From: Saururus chinensis
Lineage: Eukaryota; Streptophyta; Magnoliopsida; Piperales; Saururaceae
DNA: 64,000 bases
Direction of reading: 5' to 3'
NCBI GenBank assembly: GCA_035235625.1
Contig: CP141144.1
Location: forward strand, 20,829,014 to 20,893,013
Shown one piece after another: positions 12,028 to 22,483 of the stretch. Below the pieces are notes generated by a model. It worked only from the letters and a program-made list of their open reading frames with translations. It was not told the DNA's origin and ran no database searches. The first letter of the stretch is position 1; every line of letters begins with the position of its first letter. The translations under genes were made by a program, and so were the position numbers.

Positions 12028-12700
12028 GTAATATCCAGGATTTTCCTAAGTTTTAAAAATTAAATACATAGAAATTAGGTTGTTCGAACCTTTGACATTC
12101 TTAGTAGAATAACTTACTCAATAGATATAATTTCTAGATAAACCTATGTGGTTATAAAGTAGATAGAAAGAGCTTCAAAACGCCACCAAGAATGTGAGAA
12201 TCGGAGTCCAAATGAGGAAGATACGACTATTCATAGTTGAACATATTGTATAGGGCCCGCTTACTCGATTTGAACATGTAATTGGGCCGTTTAAGACATT
12301 TTGCGGGCCCGACTAATTAAAGTTCTAAAATTTATTTTTAGAGGCCCAATTAGGTTCCCTAAGGGAGGAGGATTGGCCAAATTATAGGGGGATTAGGAAC
12401 AGTAATCCCCATGCTTATAAAAAGGGTTGCTTAGGGCACAATTAGGGGGCTCTTAGCTTTTTGGTCTTAAGAGAGGGAGAAGGTGGTAGACAGCAAGGCT
12501 CTGGTGGCAATGGATCGATGGTAAATGCTATCTTAATCTTTGAGTTGGGATTAGTAGGAGTTTTGTTAAATAAATTTGAATGATCATTACATTACTTAGT
12601 AGTTTATGCAATTTACTGTTTAGTTTGTAATTTATATGAATTGCCATCACTGTTCCTATAATTAGGGGGAACAGTGATTTCTAATTTACGTCGTGAGACT
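12028..12700 (+). mobile_element. Family-A LTR, 5' fragment
   Basis: The fragment begins TGTAATATCCAGGATTTTCC directly after a polypurine tract and follows the 1606 LTR closely, through GGCCCAATTAGG, the TATA-like CTTATAAAAAGGG near 12413 and CTATAATTAGGGGGAACAG. Similarity is lost near 12700. It contains no coding sequence. Confidence 0.8.
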
Positions 12701-12772
12701 CCTATCCTTTTGGCTTCCGTGTTCCCATGAGTGTAGAGTAAGCTGTTAGGTATCACAGCTCTCTAATTGAAT

Positions 12773-13345
12773 ATTGATTTATCAAATTTTGAAAGAATGA
12801 TATGTCTGATTTTGAATGACTTATCAAATTTCTAAACAATGATTTATCTAATTTTGAATTAATTATCAGATTTTGTGTACGAACAAATTATTAGATTTTG
12901 ATGAATGATTGATTTATTAAATTTTGAAAGAATGATAAGTCTGATTTTGAATGACATATCAGATTTTTGAACAATGATTTATCCGACTCTAAATTAATTA
13001 TTAGATTTTGTTTACGAACGATTTATCAAGTTTTGATAAATGATTGATTTATCAAATTTTAAAAGAATGATATGTCTGATTTTGAATGACATATCATATT
13101 TCTAAATTATGATTTATTCGACTCTCAATTAAATATTAGATTTTGCATGATATTATTCACTCGATTTTATATTTATAATCGGATTTTGTTTAAAATATTT
13201 TATCTAATCATAAATTATCAGATTTTGTTTGTGAAAGTGTTATTCAATGTTAAGATTGGATTCTTTTTATATATTATTTATCAAATCACAATCTCTCAAA
13301 TTCTGTTAATGATTACTTATTCGATTAATTATCAAACTTTATTAG
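12773..13345 (+). repeat. 135-bp AT-rich tandem repeat
   Basis: ATTGATTTATCAAATTTT-like unit starts lie at 12773, 12908 and 13043, exactly 135 bp apart. Each is followed by GAATGATAWGTCTGATTTTGAATGAC. A fourth, degenerate copy runs to about 13345. The array abuts the purine tract of the next LTR, so it lies at the 3' end of a retroelement internal region. Confidence 0.88.
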
Positions 13346-13410
13346 ATATTTGATTGAAATTTGATGTGTTTTAATGAATATTTTGGGCGAATTGCAAGGG
13401 CGTAATTCAT

Positions 13411-13425
13411 TTAAGAGGAGAAGAA
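13411..13425 (+). other. Polypurine tract before LTR
   Basis: TTAAGAGGAGAAGAA lies immediately before TGTGATACC at 13426. Similar tracts precede the LTR starts at 11590 and 12028. In LTR retrotransposons this is the plus-strand primer site next to the 3' LTR. Confidence 0.7.
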
Positions 13426-15447
13426 TGTGATACCTCGCTTATCTGATTACGTCTAACCAAAGGGGTTAAAAGTAATTAGTATTATTTTTGATAAATTTTA
13501 GAAGGTTTTAGAGTTTGAAACCTTTGTACATGTGTAGAGCTCAAAGAAACAAGCGTAACGAATCAAAGAACGTGCAAAACGGAGGTCAGGACCGAAAGTT
13601 ATGACCTCGGGAAACATAAAATAAAGGAGGAATCTATTTAAAAAGAGTGGGTTATACTGCTTTAAGTGGGCTAGTATCAAAGGGCTTGTTGATACAAGTC
13701 CAACGGTACCAAGAACGTGTGAATCCAAATCCGGGGTTTGAAAGTTATGTGCATTTAAAGATAAATAGTCAAAAGAAAAAGAAAAAGAAAAAGCGAATGT
13801 GCCGTGCCGTGCACACAACATGCGTTAATGTGACACGCATGAAGCACGTCATAATGTGCAGATGCCACGCATGTTATACCCAAGCATCGTACCATGCATG
13901 CACGGTGCCGAAATGCTGGTGCCACTGCAAAAACCAAGGTGCCGCAGTTTAGGTACATTGATGCCTATATAAACCTCATTCTGGTCAATTTTTTTACCCA
14001 AACTCCATTGTCTTTGTTCTTGGGAGTTTTGAGTCCAATTTAGCCCATCTAAGGGCCGTTTTTAACTAAATCGAGCATGATCTATGTAATGAAGGGGTCC
14101 TTTCTTCAAGTTGAAGACTATATAAGGAGAAAATATCCCGAGACAAGAAGAGACTCTGCACGTCATATTCGAGCAGCAAAGAACTTCTCCTATGTTTTTG
14201 ATCGTTTTAACTCCGATTTAGTCCATTCAAGAGGTATTTTTGACTAAATCGAGCATGCTCAACACAAAGAGAAAAACCTTCCAAAAAAAGAAGAAGCCCT
14301 GCTCGTTGCCCATGAGCACTGGAGAAAGAAAAATGCACCAAGAACAAGAGGGGAAAAATGCACCAAGAACAAGAGGGGATTTTGTCCGCAGTTGCTGAGC
14401 CACAACAAGAAAAGTGACCCAGAGTAGGGGAGGTTCTGTCCTCCACCAAAGAGCCGCCCAATAAGAGAAGCATCCCCAAGTTAAGGGGAGGCTCTATCCA
14501 CAGTTCATAAGCACGGAAGGAGAAAAATATCTCCAAAAAAGGGATGTTCTGTCCGTCACCTCTGGGCACGGAAAGTAAGGAGCATCTCTAGGTGAAAGGA
14601 TGCTATGTCCACTACTTCTAGTGTCTCCTTTGAGTAAGTATTTCTTATCTTCTATTTTAATATGAGTTTAAGAATACGTATGGGTCGTATGGGTCCTAAG
14701 TAGTTAACTTAGGATGTTAAATGACTCATATGCATGCACATCTTAATTGGTGATAATAATATACTAATTAAGATGTATGATTTGCTATAATCTAATGTAT
14801 TCTTTGTTCAGATATGATGGATGCTGAGATGTTCTGTTTTGAATTGTTTGTTATGTTTTATCCGATATAATTTGAGGTGTCTTGATATACTTTGATATGA
14901 TATACTCTATTATGATTTGATAGGATCCGATGTGATCTAATCTACTTTATTGTGCTATGTTCCGCTCTGTAGCAAAGTGAGATGTGTGATTTTATTGATT
15001 TATTAACTTCTGCTTGACTCTGATAGATTATGAGTTTTAGTATGACTCCGATTGAATATCAGTATATACGTATTTTAACGTATATGATTTTGTGATGCAT
15101 GATGTATGTAGTAGCCATTTGGTAGAACTACGTTCGGATCCAATCGTATTGGAATAATGCTATGAATGTTATCTAATACGTATGTAAATAACCAATGACA
15201 AGACAATGTTGGCCTGATCCAAATTAATTATAATTATAAGTTTTATTTTGATTTACACACGACGAACTATGAAGCTTTGTTGTGTGTATATGATCGTTAC
15301 AACTTGAGTCTATGTACGGAGAAGCTTTGAAGCTCCGTAGTGCATAGATGAATGTTGTACCTCTCGCACACAGACGATGATTCCTTGTTTAAGGAAGAAA
15401 ATTTTTATTAGAGATTTTTGGACCCTGGCACAGGTCGGGGCATTACA
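13426..15447 (+). mobile_element. Gypsy family-B LTR (2022 bp), decayed copy
   Basis: The LTR runs from TGTGATACCTCGC to GGTCGGGGCATTACA. It shares with 8183-10752 the AACGAATCAAAGAACG-like block, the TATATAAA box (13966-13973), the AACTAAATCGAGCATG segments and the terminal ACTACGTTCGGATCC block. It lacks the 20-bp minisatellite. Its promoter-upstream block is rich in TG and CA where the sister is rich in CG, as expected for an older methylated copy. A purine tract precedes it, so it is a 3' LTR. The right flank (GCTTT) does not match the left flank, so there is no target duplication. Confidence 0.85.
13966..13973 (+). promoter_or_regulatory. LTR TATA box
   Basis: TATATAAA in ATGCCTATATAAACCTC, at the same place as 8743-8750 in the sister LTR. 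Confidence 0.7.
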
Positions 15448-15534
15448 GCTTTTGCTGGTAATAATAAAATAATTCCATCATATATCACTTATCCTCCTGT
15501 CACAATGTGGCAATGGAAGCACCTGTAACTTTCT

Positions 15535-16000
15535 TTTAAAAAAAAAAACCCTTCAGCGATGGTCTTGATCGTTGCTGAAGGTTACCAAGACTGTCGCTGA
15601 AATCGTCATTGTGCCTATATTTTTAATGAAAAAAACAATAGTGATAGCTTAAATAGTTGCTGATACCTAGACATTTAGCAACAACTTACCAAGGTTGTTG
15701 CTAAACATAGAGTATGAGCGATGGCTTTAATGGGAGTGGCTGAAAATTATGCATTAGTGATGGCTTCAGCCATCACTAAAGCCACCAAAACTGCTGTTAT
15801 AGAGTTAACAGTGACATGGGTGAAGGATTTTCAGTGACAGTCATAGTCATCATTGAAAGCCACTCTAATTGTCATTGATAGTATCTGCAACGATATTTTC
15901 AGCGATAGACCATAAACCATCATTAATACCAATAGTGACGAATAGAGGGGCTTTCAAAGATTGTTGGCGACCATCGCTTAAAGTCAACTTTTTTGTAGTG
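15535..16000 (-). mobile_element. CACTA (En/Spm-like) transposon end, non-coding
   Basis: On the minus strand the segment begins CACTACAAAAAAGTTGAC (rc of 15983-16000), the typical plant CACTA terminus. The following 450 bases are full of short direct and inverted subterminal motifs around CAGCGATGGTC, TTAGTGATGGCTTCAGCCATCACTAA and their variants, which fits the transposase-binding region of such elements. No matching CACTA end was found on the left, so this is a deletion derivative or a broken end. Bases 16001-16422 next to it show nothing recognisable. Confidence 0.75.
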
Positions 16001-16422
16001 ATGCACCTTGTATTTGATTCTTGAGTTGAACTTGCCCACTTGATGCTTCAACAAAAATGGAAAGGAGGAGGAGGCTTAAAAGTTGTGATTTTGTTCTTAA
16101 AGCTTAAGAGTTTGAGAGCTAAATTTTAAATTAATTAAAAAATAAAAATTAGAGATTAAGAGTATGGAGGAGAGGAGAGTTATAGTCTTATGGAGTAGAT
16201 GAAAGGGTGAAGATAAGTTTAAACCTCCTACCTATCTAAAGATTTTTAAATGTGACAATTACCCCTCCTATATTTGAAAATTATTGTTATTTTAATATTA
16301 AGAGGGTTAAACTTGTTTTTTTGAAGGGTGGCAATTTTGTAATTAATTACCCCCTCAAAATCAAAGTTTCTAGAAAAGAAAAAATAATATAATAAAATAA
16401 CCTTTGAGGCAGTGCCCTAATG

Positions 16423-16430
16423 ACTATAAG
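16423..16430. repeat. 8-bp target-site duplication ACTATAAG, left copy
   Basis: Identical to 17591-17598 on the other side of the element. Eight bases is diagnostic for the hAT superfamily. Confidence 0.92.
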
Positions 16431-17590
16431 TAGGGCTAGGAATAAGGTCGGGTCGGGTCAAATCGGGTCAGGTTGGCCTTGACCCTCACTGAAATCGGGT
16501 CGGGTCATGACCCAACCCTATTTTTAAATCGGGTTGAAAATTCAAACCCTAACCCTACTTGAGTTGGGTCGGGTCGGGTATGCGGGTAACCCTACTTTTT
16601 TTTCACAATTTTTTTGTTAGACTCATATTATATACCTTCTCTCTTTGCAAAGGGCAAAAACAAATAAAATTAAATACATTACAACATTAATTTGAAATGT
16701 TTGGTTCTTTGGCTAATTTATAGATATATTTTTTGTAGTAGCCATCAATGAAGACCTTAGAGGTATAATGTTGCATTTTTTCCATTCTAAGAGAATGATA
16801 ACAAAATAGACCTTCAACGTTTATTTACTCATGATCAACCTACTTGTTTTTCGATATTCAACATGTCTTAATTTCAAAATTTTAGTAACTACTTCTGTAT
16901 GGCTGCTCATAACCCTACCCTCCTTTGCAATAAGTGACACTTGATTACAATTTTCCTCCTTTGAAAATTGTCCCTCATCGAGCTCTATTATCTGCCTATT
17001 TAGATACATGTTCCTAACCTGCTCTCTATTATAAATGTCAAGCCTTCAACATAGAGCTAAATTTACTGTGCGATGTGTCCTTTTGAAAGAGAGAGGATGA
17101 GTAATGAATACAATAAAATATGACATATTTTTATTTCATTCACCACACCTAAAAGAATAACAGAAAACAAATTAAACTATATATAAATTAACCACACTTT
17201 GAAGGTACTGTCCTCTGTTATCCCAAAATGGATGTCTACTATAAAGCAAAATATATGTGATCACACCTATACTCCAAACAACTAATTCATACTCAAATTT
17301 ATGTTTAAGCACCTCTAGTTCAACATAGTATACACTAAATAAATACTATAATAATAGTATAAATAAGTCCAATAGACTAACACTATAATAATAAGGTTTA
17401 TTATTATTTGTAGTCAAGTAAAAGTCGGGTTTGTCGGCTTGTGCTAGTTGGGTACGATCCAACCCTAAATTCAAAATGGGTCAAGAACCTAAACCCTGAC
17501 CCTACCTATAGTCAGGTAAGGTCGGGTGCAGGGTTAAGTGGGTTGGGTTCGGGTTGGGTAAACGGGTCGGGTTAGATTTTCTCAGCCCTA
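16431..17590. mobile_element. hAT-superfamily element, 1160 bp, probably non-autonomous
   Basis: The element is bounded by TAGGGCTAGGAA on the left and the reverse complement of TAGGGCTGAGAA on the right. It is flanked by perfect ACTATAAG duplications. Both ends carry runs of GGTCGGGTCGGGT, a common subterminal feature of plant hAT elements. The inside is AT-rich; the small minus frame at 16821-17009 has no recognisable transposase motif. Telomere-like words (AACCCTAACCCT) occur inside but belong to the subterminal repeats. A related fragment in inverse orientation lies at about 30780-30890. Confidence 0.9.
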
Positions 17591-17598
17591 ACTATAAG

Positions 17599-18050
17599 CC
17601 GTTTAGGCCGGGTAGGCTCGTGGGCCAGCTTGGCCTAGCCAAGCCCGCTCAAGCGGGTGACTCGCACTGTCCAATTGGGGATGTAGTGGCCATCACTAAC
17701 ATGTCTCGGGTGGCCTTAAATTTATAGTCCTGAGATTGCCAACAACATGATGCATATGATGAATTATATATTAACTTGGAGTAAAATAATTATAGTGATC
17801 AATTTGTCATCCAAAATATGATTGTGCTTGAAGGGTCGATATAGTTGCCTATGGGGCACACTTGGTACCTTATGTTGGCGTATGCCCCTCCTCCACCCTT
17901 ATAGTTTTGTTCTTGGTTCTCATGCTATCTTCATGCGGTTATGTGAGCCATCCAATGACCCTTCGGAGATCCCCAACAAGGCTAGAGTTTTAGGTTCTGT
18001 TACAGCAGGTGTGTTTGCCATGACCCGATCGGATTACTGCTTTGAGTTAG
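17599..18050. other. Intergenic sequence upstream of the BUD13-like gene
   Basis: No gene was seen. About 75 bp (17945-18020) closely matches 25912-25986 in the leader of the copia element, so part of this promoter-proximal region is repeat-derived. The open frame 17822-18193 has no recognisable product. Confidence 0.5.
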
Positions 18051-18058
18051 GACGTGGG

Positions 18059-18064
18059 TATAAA
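18059..18064 (+). promoter_or_regulatory. Probable TATA box of the BUD13-like gene
   Basis: TATAAA is followed 25-35 bases later by a pyrimidine-rich stretch (18085-18150) that reads like a plant 5' leader. It lies 260 bases upstream of the first donor site (AAG|GTGAGA at 18318/18319). Confidence 0.5.
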
Positions 18065-18828
18065 GGTAAAATCCAGACCCCGATCTCCGCTCCTCTTTTA
18101 TCTCGTATCCTCTCCCGCAGCCGCAGCCTCCGACCTTGGCCTCTCCTTCCGGTCGGCCTCCACTCCTCATCACTCTCTGTTCCCCAAAATTGATTGCCAT
18201 CGATTTCTCAAGCGAATAGGACATCACAGAAGGTGTTGTGCTACAAAAGTGGGAAGACGGGAGAAGCAGTTCAAAGTCTCTCTCCGCCTCTGAAATCTGA
18301 GTTCTTGGTGGTTGAAAGGTGAGATTATGGTTGAAGTTCTAACATGGGTTTTCTTTGTTAGATCTTTTTTGAGTTCTGTATTTGCGTGAGTGGGGTTTTG
18401 GTTTCGTAGATTTTTTGCATACGGATCTGTTGGATCTGGATTGGTTCGGCCATTTATGTTCCTATTGAAAGAAATCTGATAAGCTAATCATGGCTGTTAA
18501 CTGGATTGGCTCATTGTGTTTATTTGTTTTATTTCTGTGTTTTGTTCCTCATTGTGTTTTTTTATTTTTATTTTTGTGATCAGACTCGGTGAATCGAGCG
18601 ACCTTGGAGAAGCAAATCTAATAGTTGTTTTACGTTTCATCGTGTGGCTCCTTCCCTGTTTGAATCTTTTTGCTTTTGCTCTTTTATGATGCATCTGTTT
18701 CTGTTATTTTATTTGGAGAAGGACTGAAATAAGGGCTAACGGATATGTCTTTCTGAGGTTGTTGAGTTTTTATGATATTCTGTTTGGGATGTTTCCATTG
18801 ATATGATTTCTAATTTTTCACAGCATTG

Positions 18829-19854
18829 ATGGAAGAAGCCCTCGACGAGTTGTGTCGAAAGGTGCCATTTTTTACCCCAAATACCTCTATTTCGGCTTTG
18901 ATTTTGCTGTTATTTCTAGTGTTTGAGTAATAACAGAAAAGATATTATCAATCTATGAAAAAAGATGCCCTGCGTGCCATTTGTGTTGACTCATAGAAAT
19001 TGTGTTCTCGTGTTATCTTTAGGAAAAAAAGTTGGAGTGGGGCAAAGGCTTAGCTCAGAAGCGAGAAGCTGAAGCTAGGTTGCATGAGATTGAAATGGAG
19101 AAGGAAAAACCATTTGCAAGAACAAGGTATTTTTTTGACTTCTGTGCTTCTTTTGACTTCTGCGTAATGTGGAAGTGGATTTGAGGAAAAATTACTGATT
19201 ATTTTATTGCAGTTTTTAACTTTTGTTTTCTCACCATCTTCTTGCTATCTTTGCAGGGATGATCCCGAGCTTGATAAAATGCTAAGGCAGAGGATCAGAT
19301 TTGGTGATCCTATGGCTCACCTGGTCAAGGTAAATCTTTTCTGATGAAAAATACCGGATATCTAATAAAACTGAATTACTAGGCAATAATATGGCAATAT
19401 GGCATATTTATTCCTTTTCTTTGTGCAGAGGAAAAATGAGGAGCTTGTTCTGGAAGATTTGGGGGATAATGAGAAGATGAAGGAATCTGGGTTTCTAATT
19501 CCGCAGACAATACCTAGTCACAGTTGGATAAAAAGAGGTATCCACCCTCCTGTAAATCGTTGTGGCATTAAACCTGGGCGGCATTGGGATGGAGTGGACC
19601 GCAGCAATGGTGAGTTCTAGCATCTCTAGCTTGTTTGGTTGAAACTTTAGGTTAAATATGTGCTTTGCATCAAGGGCTTGTACCACCGAATGGGGTTGGC
19701 CCTTGTCTATGCCAGGTTGGTTGCCAAATATTGCTTAGTAAGGCTGATTGGTTTTTTCGTTCTTGTAGGATATGAGAAGGAATTATTCAAGAGGCAAAAT
19801 GAGAAGCGAGCTACTGAAAAAGAAGCGTATCTTTGTTCTGTGTCTGACATGTGA
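18829..19854 (+). CDS. BUD13: BUD13-like protein, C-terminal part only (158 aa, 5 coding exons)
   Basis: BUD13 is a subunit of the RES complex, which joins the activated spliceosome and promotes splicing and pre-mRNA retention in the nucleus. Coding exons are 18829-18861, 19023-19126, 19257-19329, 19429-19609 and 19769-19854, all with GT-AG borders and one open frame of 477 nt. A 5' untranslated exon probably ends at 18318. The protein reads MEEALDELCRK, then the conserved block LEWGKGLAQKREAEAR, KPFARTRDDPELD, GDPMAHLVK, then the hallmark IKPGRHWDGVDRSNG and a C-terminal end YLCSVSDM. Plant BUD13 proteins are several hundred residues long, so the N-terminal part is missing and the first 11 residues come from a new small exon. 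The final tryptophan usual in YLWSVSDM is cysteine here. This may be a truncated duplicate or retained fragment; whether it is translated is not shown. Confidence 0.78.
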
Positions 19855-20295
19855 CACAGGAGAGGAAAACCTTCACGAGCGCTTAGAAGTTGTTATTGAT
19901 TTTGTTGAAGCCATGAAGTTGTAATTAATGAGAATTGTCAGCAGTCATTCCACAATTGTCTGATTTTTACTGATTGTTTAATATGTAATTGTCTGTTCAC
20001 GCCACTAATATGATATTTTTTACTTACCATTTCTTGTAGTTTAATATGAAATTAGTCAACTACGATTTTCGTTGTGATGCCTAATGGTCAACGCTACTGT
20101 TTTCTATATGTATATATGTTCATCCATCAAAGTTTATCTTCTGTTATCTATTTCTAATATTTTTACCTATTGTTTTTATTTTTCTGCTGTTTTATTTTAT
20201 TTTGTTTTATTCGGGTAACCTTTGTATATTTGCGAAGTAAATAATGTGTGTGTCCTGTGCGCTGCCGTAGCCATACTTAAGAAATCATTTGGCTA
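19855..20295 (+). other. 3' flank of the BUD13-like gene
   Basis: This is an AT-rich stretch with several TTTGTTTTATT and TTTTATTTTATTTTG motifs, reasonable as a 3' UTR and polyadenylation region. No other feature was seen. Confidence 0.4.
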
Positions 20296-20303
20296 GCAGG
20301 GTT

Positions 20304-21172
20304 CAGGGCTGCAAATTTACGGGCCGGGCTAAGGGTCAAAAATTATTTATAATAGATGAGGCTGGGCCTAACAATTGAAAACCCAAAAAATTTAAGGCTT
20401 CCAGAGTCGTTGCTTCCATCTTCACTCTTCACTCTGTTTCCATCTTCAATTTTCACTGCTCAGTGACTCCACTTCTCCCTCTGCCGCCCCAAGTGCAACT
20501 CACCGGCTTCTCGGTGTCCGGCTCTCTAACTTAACAAGCTCCATCATGGAGCCTTCATGTCCTCTCCCTCTCGACAACTCCCTTGCTGCACAGCGGTCCT
20601 CCTTGACTCAAGCAAGGAGCCTCCCCGTCCAGCTTGACCTAAACAATACCAGCCCACACCATGTGGAATAGAGGCCTCTACGTCCAGGGCTACTCACCGA
20701 CCATCCATCCCACCGCTGCAATTGACCTTAGCTCTGCCTCCACGATCGACGTCGCCTTTGGAGCCTCTACCTCCGGGCCTTCCCATATACCCGCCATGAA
20801 ATCCGCCTATGCAGTTTTAAACTCCATCTCATGGGGGTTCCTCCTCCTGCTCAGTGTAGTCACAGCATGCTACCTCTACCAGATTCAAAGTGTTGGGCCC
20901 ACATGGTTCTATGTTCACGCGGGCATCCAGCTGACTGGAGTCTTGTTGGGGGCGATCGGATTCGGATTGGGAATCTGATTAGGGGCAATGTCGCCTGGGG
21001 TGGTGTACAGATTTCACCGGAAAAGTACCGGCAGAGGGATGGGAGGAGGATTGGGGCTTCTGGCCTGTAAGCCTGTGGCTCAGCCAGGCCGGGCCTGACT
21101 TCTTGGCTTTATTTTTAGGGCCGGGCCTGGGCTACCCTTGCCCCGTCAAGGCTTGGCCCGTTTGCAACCCTA
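20304..21172. mobile_element. hAT-like element carrying a captured gene fragment (Pack-type)
   Basis: The left end CAGGGCTGCAAATTTACGGG and the right end, reverse complement TAGGGTTGCAAACGGGCC, form terminal inverted repeats. GGGCCGGGCC-rich subterminal sequence lies at both ends. Flanks GCAGGGTT (20296-20303) and ACAGCGTT (21173-21180) agree at 6 of 8 bases, a plausible aged hAT target duplication. Between the ends, 20400-21060 is GC-rich and codes for part of a cytochrome b561/DOMON protein. No transposase is present. The gene fragment is in plus orientation. Confidence 0.72.
20655..21060 (+). pseudogene. Captured fragment of a cytochrome b561 and DOMON domain gene
   Basis: Proteins of this family have a secreted DOMON domain followed by a five- or six-helix b561 module and move electrons across membranes using ascorbate. 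The open frame from 20661 covers the DOMON tail (VQGYSPTIHPT.., L.S.STIDV) and the start of the b561 module (LNSISWGFLLLLSVV, then GPTWFYVHAGIQL). After GFGLGI at 20978 a TGA interrupts the frame, but the same frame continues with LGAMSPGVVYRFHRK, the expected next residues, so the stop is a point mutation. The histidine expected before VLN (HGVLN) is tyrosine (AYAVLN), which would remove a haem ligand; the second histidine (YVHAG) is kept. No DOMON start and no later helices are present. It is a pseudogene fragment inside a mobile element. Confidence 0.82.
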
Positions 21173-22483
21173 ACAGCGTTACATTTATCGTGATATAATG
21201 TCTTCTCTAGTTTAAAATACCATATTAACCTACTGCATTTTAAAATAGCAACGTAAGAATTTTAGGTTAGGGTGTAATGGAAGCTGCACATAAGGGGTGT
21301 GATTATGTTGAAAATGGACATTAATTATTTGATTTGTTGATGAATTACTTCCGTGTCCAGAAAATGTGGACCTATTTATACTGCTTGACCTCCAACTCCT
21401 AAAATTGTTAACGGGGAGCTTGCCCAGCAAGAGGCGTTTCATGGGCTACCGTAACCAAATCATCCGTTGTACGAACTGCAGAAGCATTGTATGGCAGCCT
21501 GGGGAAACCTTTTCAAGAGGGAAGAACTCTGGTTCGCCACCCTCAGGTCCTGATGTAATTGATATTGAGATTGAAGAGAAATGACAGGTTGACCCCAACC
21601 TCCCAACATGGAAGAACTGGAGAACGGTACAATGTACGGGCCACACAGCTGGTTGTCCCCAAAATTCCTCAGTGCTCATGACCTTTCTTTTGTTGCCCCA
21701 TTTGTACACTAATATGAAGAAAATACCGTACACTGTCCTCCATATCTCTCAGTAGCCCAAGATAATACAGATGTAAATCCTACCCATAATTTATGTGAGA
21801 ATGAGATGTAAAGGTACTTAATTGTTCTTCCATTACTAATAAGTTTTTGGGTTGGAAAATGAGTTTTGAATGAAAGATTTCGAGCCGTCCAAGCGTGAAT
21901 TAATTTAATTGACAAATCTCTTAGTGTGATTTGTTACATGGTGGCCATTGAAGAAGAAGATATTTGAGCTCTGTTGCACCTGGGCGAGCCACCCTTCAAT
22001 GGCTCAGCTTCCTGCAGTGCAGTAGATCCTCCAATGCCGTCCAGAACCCCTCTTGTGCACAACCAATCCGCTGCCCTCCCTCATAGAAACCTGCCCATCA
22101 GTCTATGACGGCCCCTCTCCTGCCTACTCAGCTGCCTCTCCAACAACTTACAGCTGGCTTTGCTTTATCAAATATCATCTCTCCACCGTCGTCAGTCTTC
22201 TCCAGTGGCACCATACTTATTGACACGTCCTCCTCCATCACCCTCCTAGCACCAGCGCAGCCCCCTTGTTTCTTCCACCGCTTAATGTCCCTCCGGGCCA
22301 TGCTGCCTCCCTTCCTAGTGCCACTACATTGCAGTGCTTAATTAATCACCCGCCATCGTACCTCCTTTGGCGCTACTCCAACTGCCACCTTCTTGTCCGC
22401 AGCTGCGGTCGACTGCAAAATGACAAAAATTAGACCATTGTTGGTATCTGACCTCTCCTCTTGCCTTGTCCAGAATATGGAGC
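21173..22483. other. Intergenic region with a possible orphan last exon
   Basis: Bases 21173-21360 and 21600-22080 show nothing clear. The open frame ending at 21584 is listed separately. Bases 21990-22420 are C-rich with an open frame (22105-22341) whose Pro/Ser/Leu-rich product is not recognised; its composition resembles other low-complexity GC-rich repeat DNA here. Confidence 0.4.
21440..21584 (+). CDS. Possible terminal exon of an unrecognised gene
   Basis: The frame ends RCTNCRSIVWQPGETFSRG...PDVIDIEIEEK followed by TGA. It has a single CxxC pair and an acidic end, and the composition looks like real protein rather than random translation. The sequence after the stop reads like a 3' UTR. 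I could not identify the family, and no upstream exons with fitting splice sites were found between here and the hAT-like element. It may be the remnant of a gene broken by the insertions around it. Confidence 0.3.

Noticed and set aside
16540-17580. Telomere-like AACCCTAACCCT words
   Set aside because: Only short, irregular and mixed with GGTCGGGT runs; they are subterminal sequence of the hAT element.
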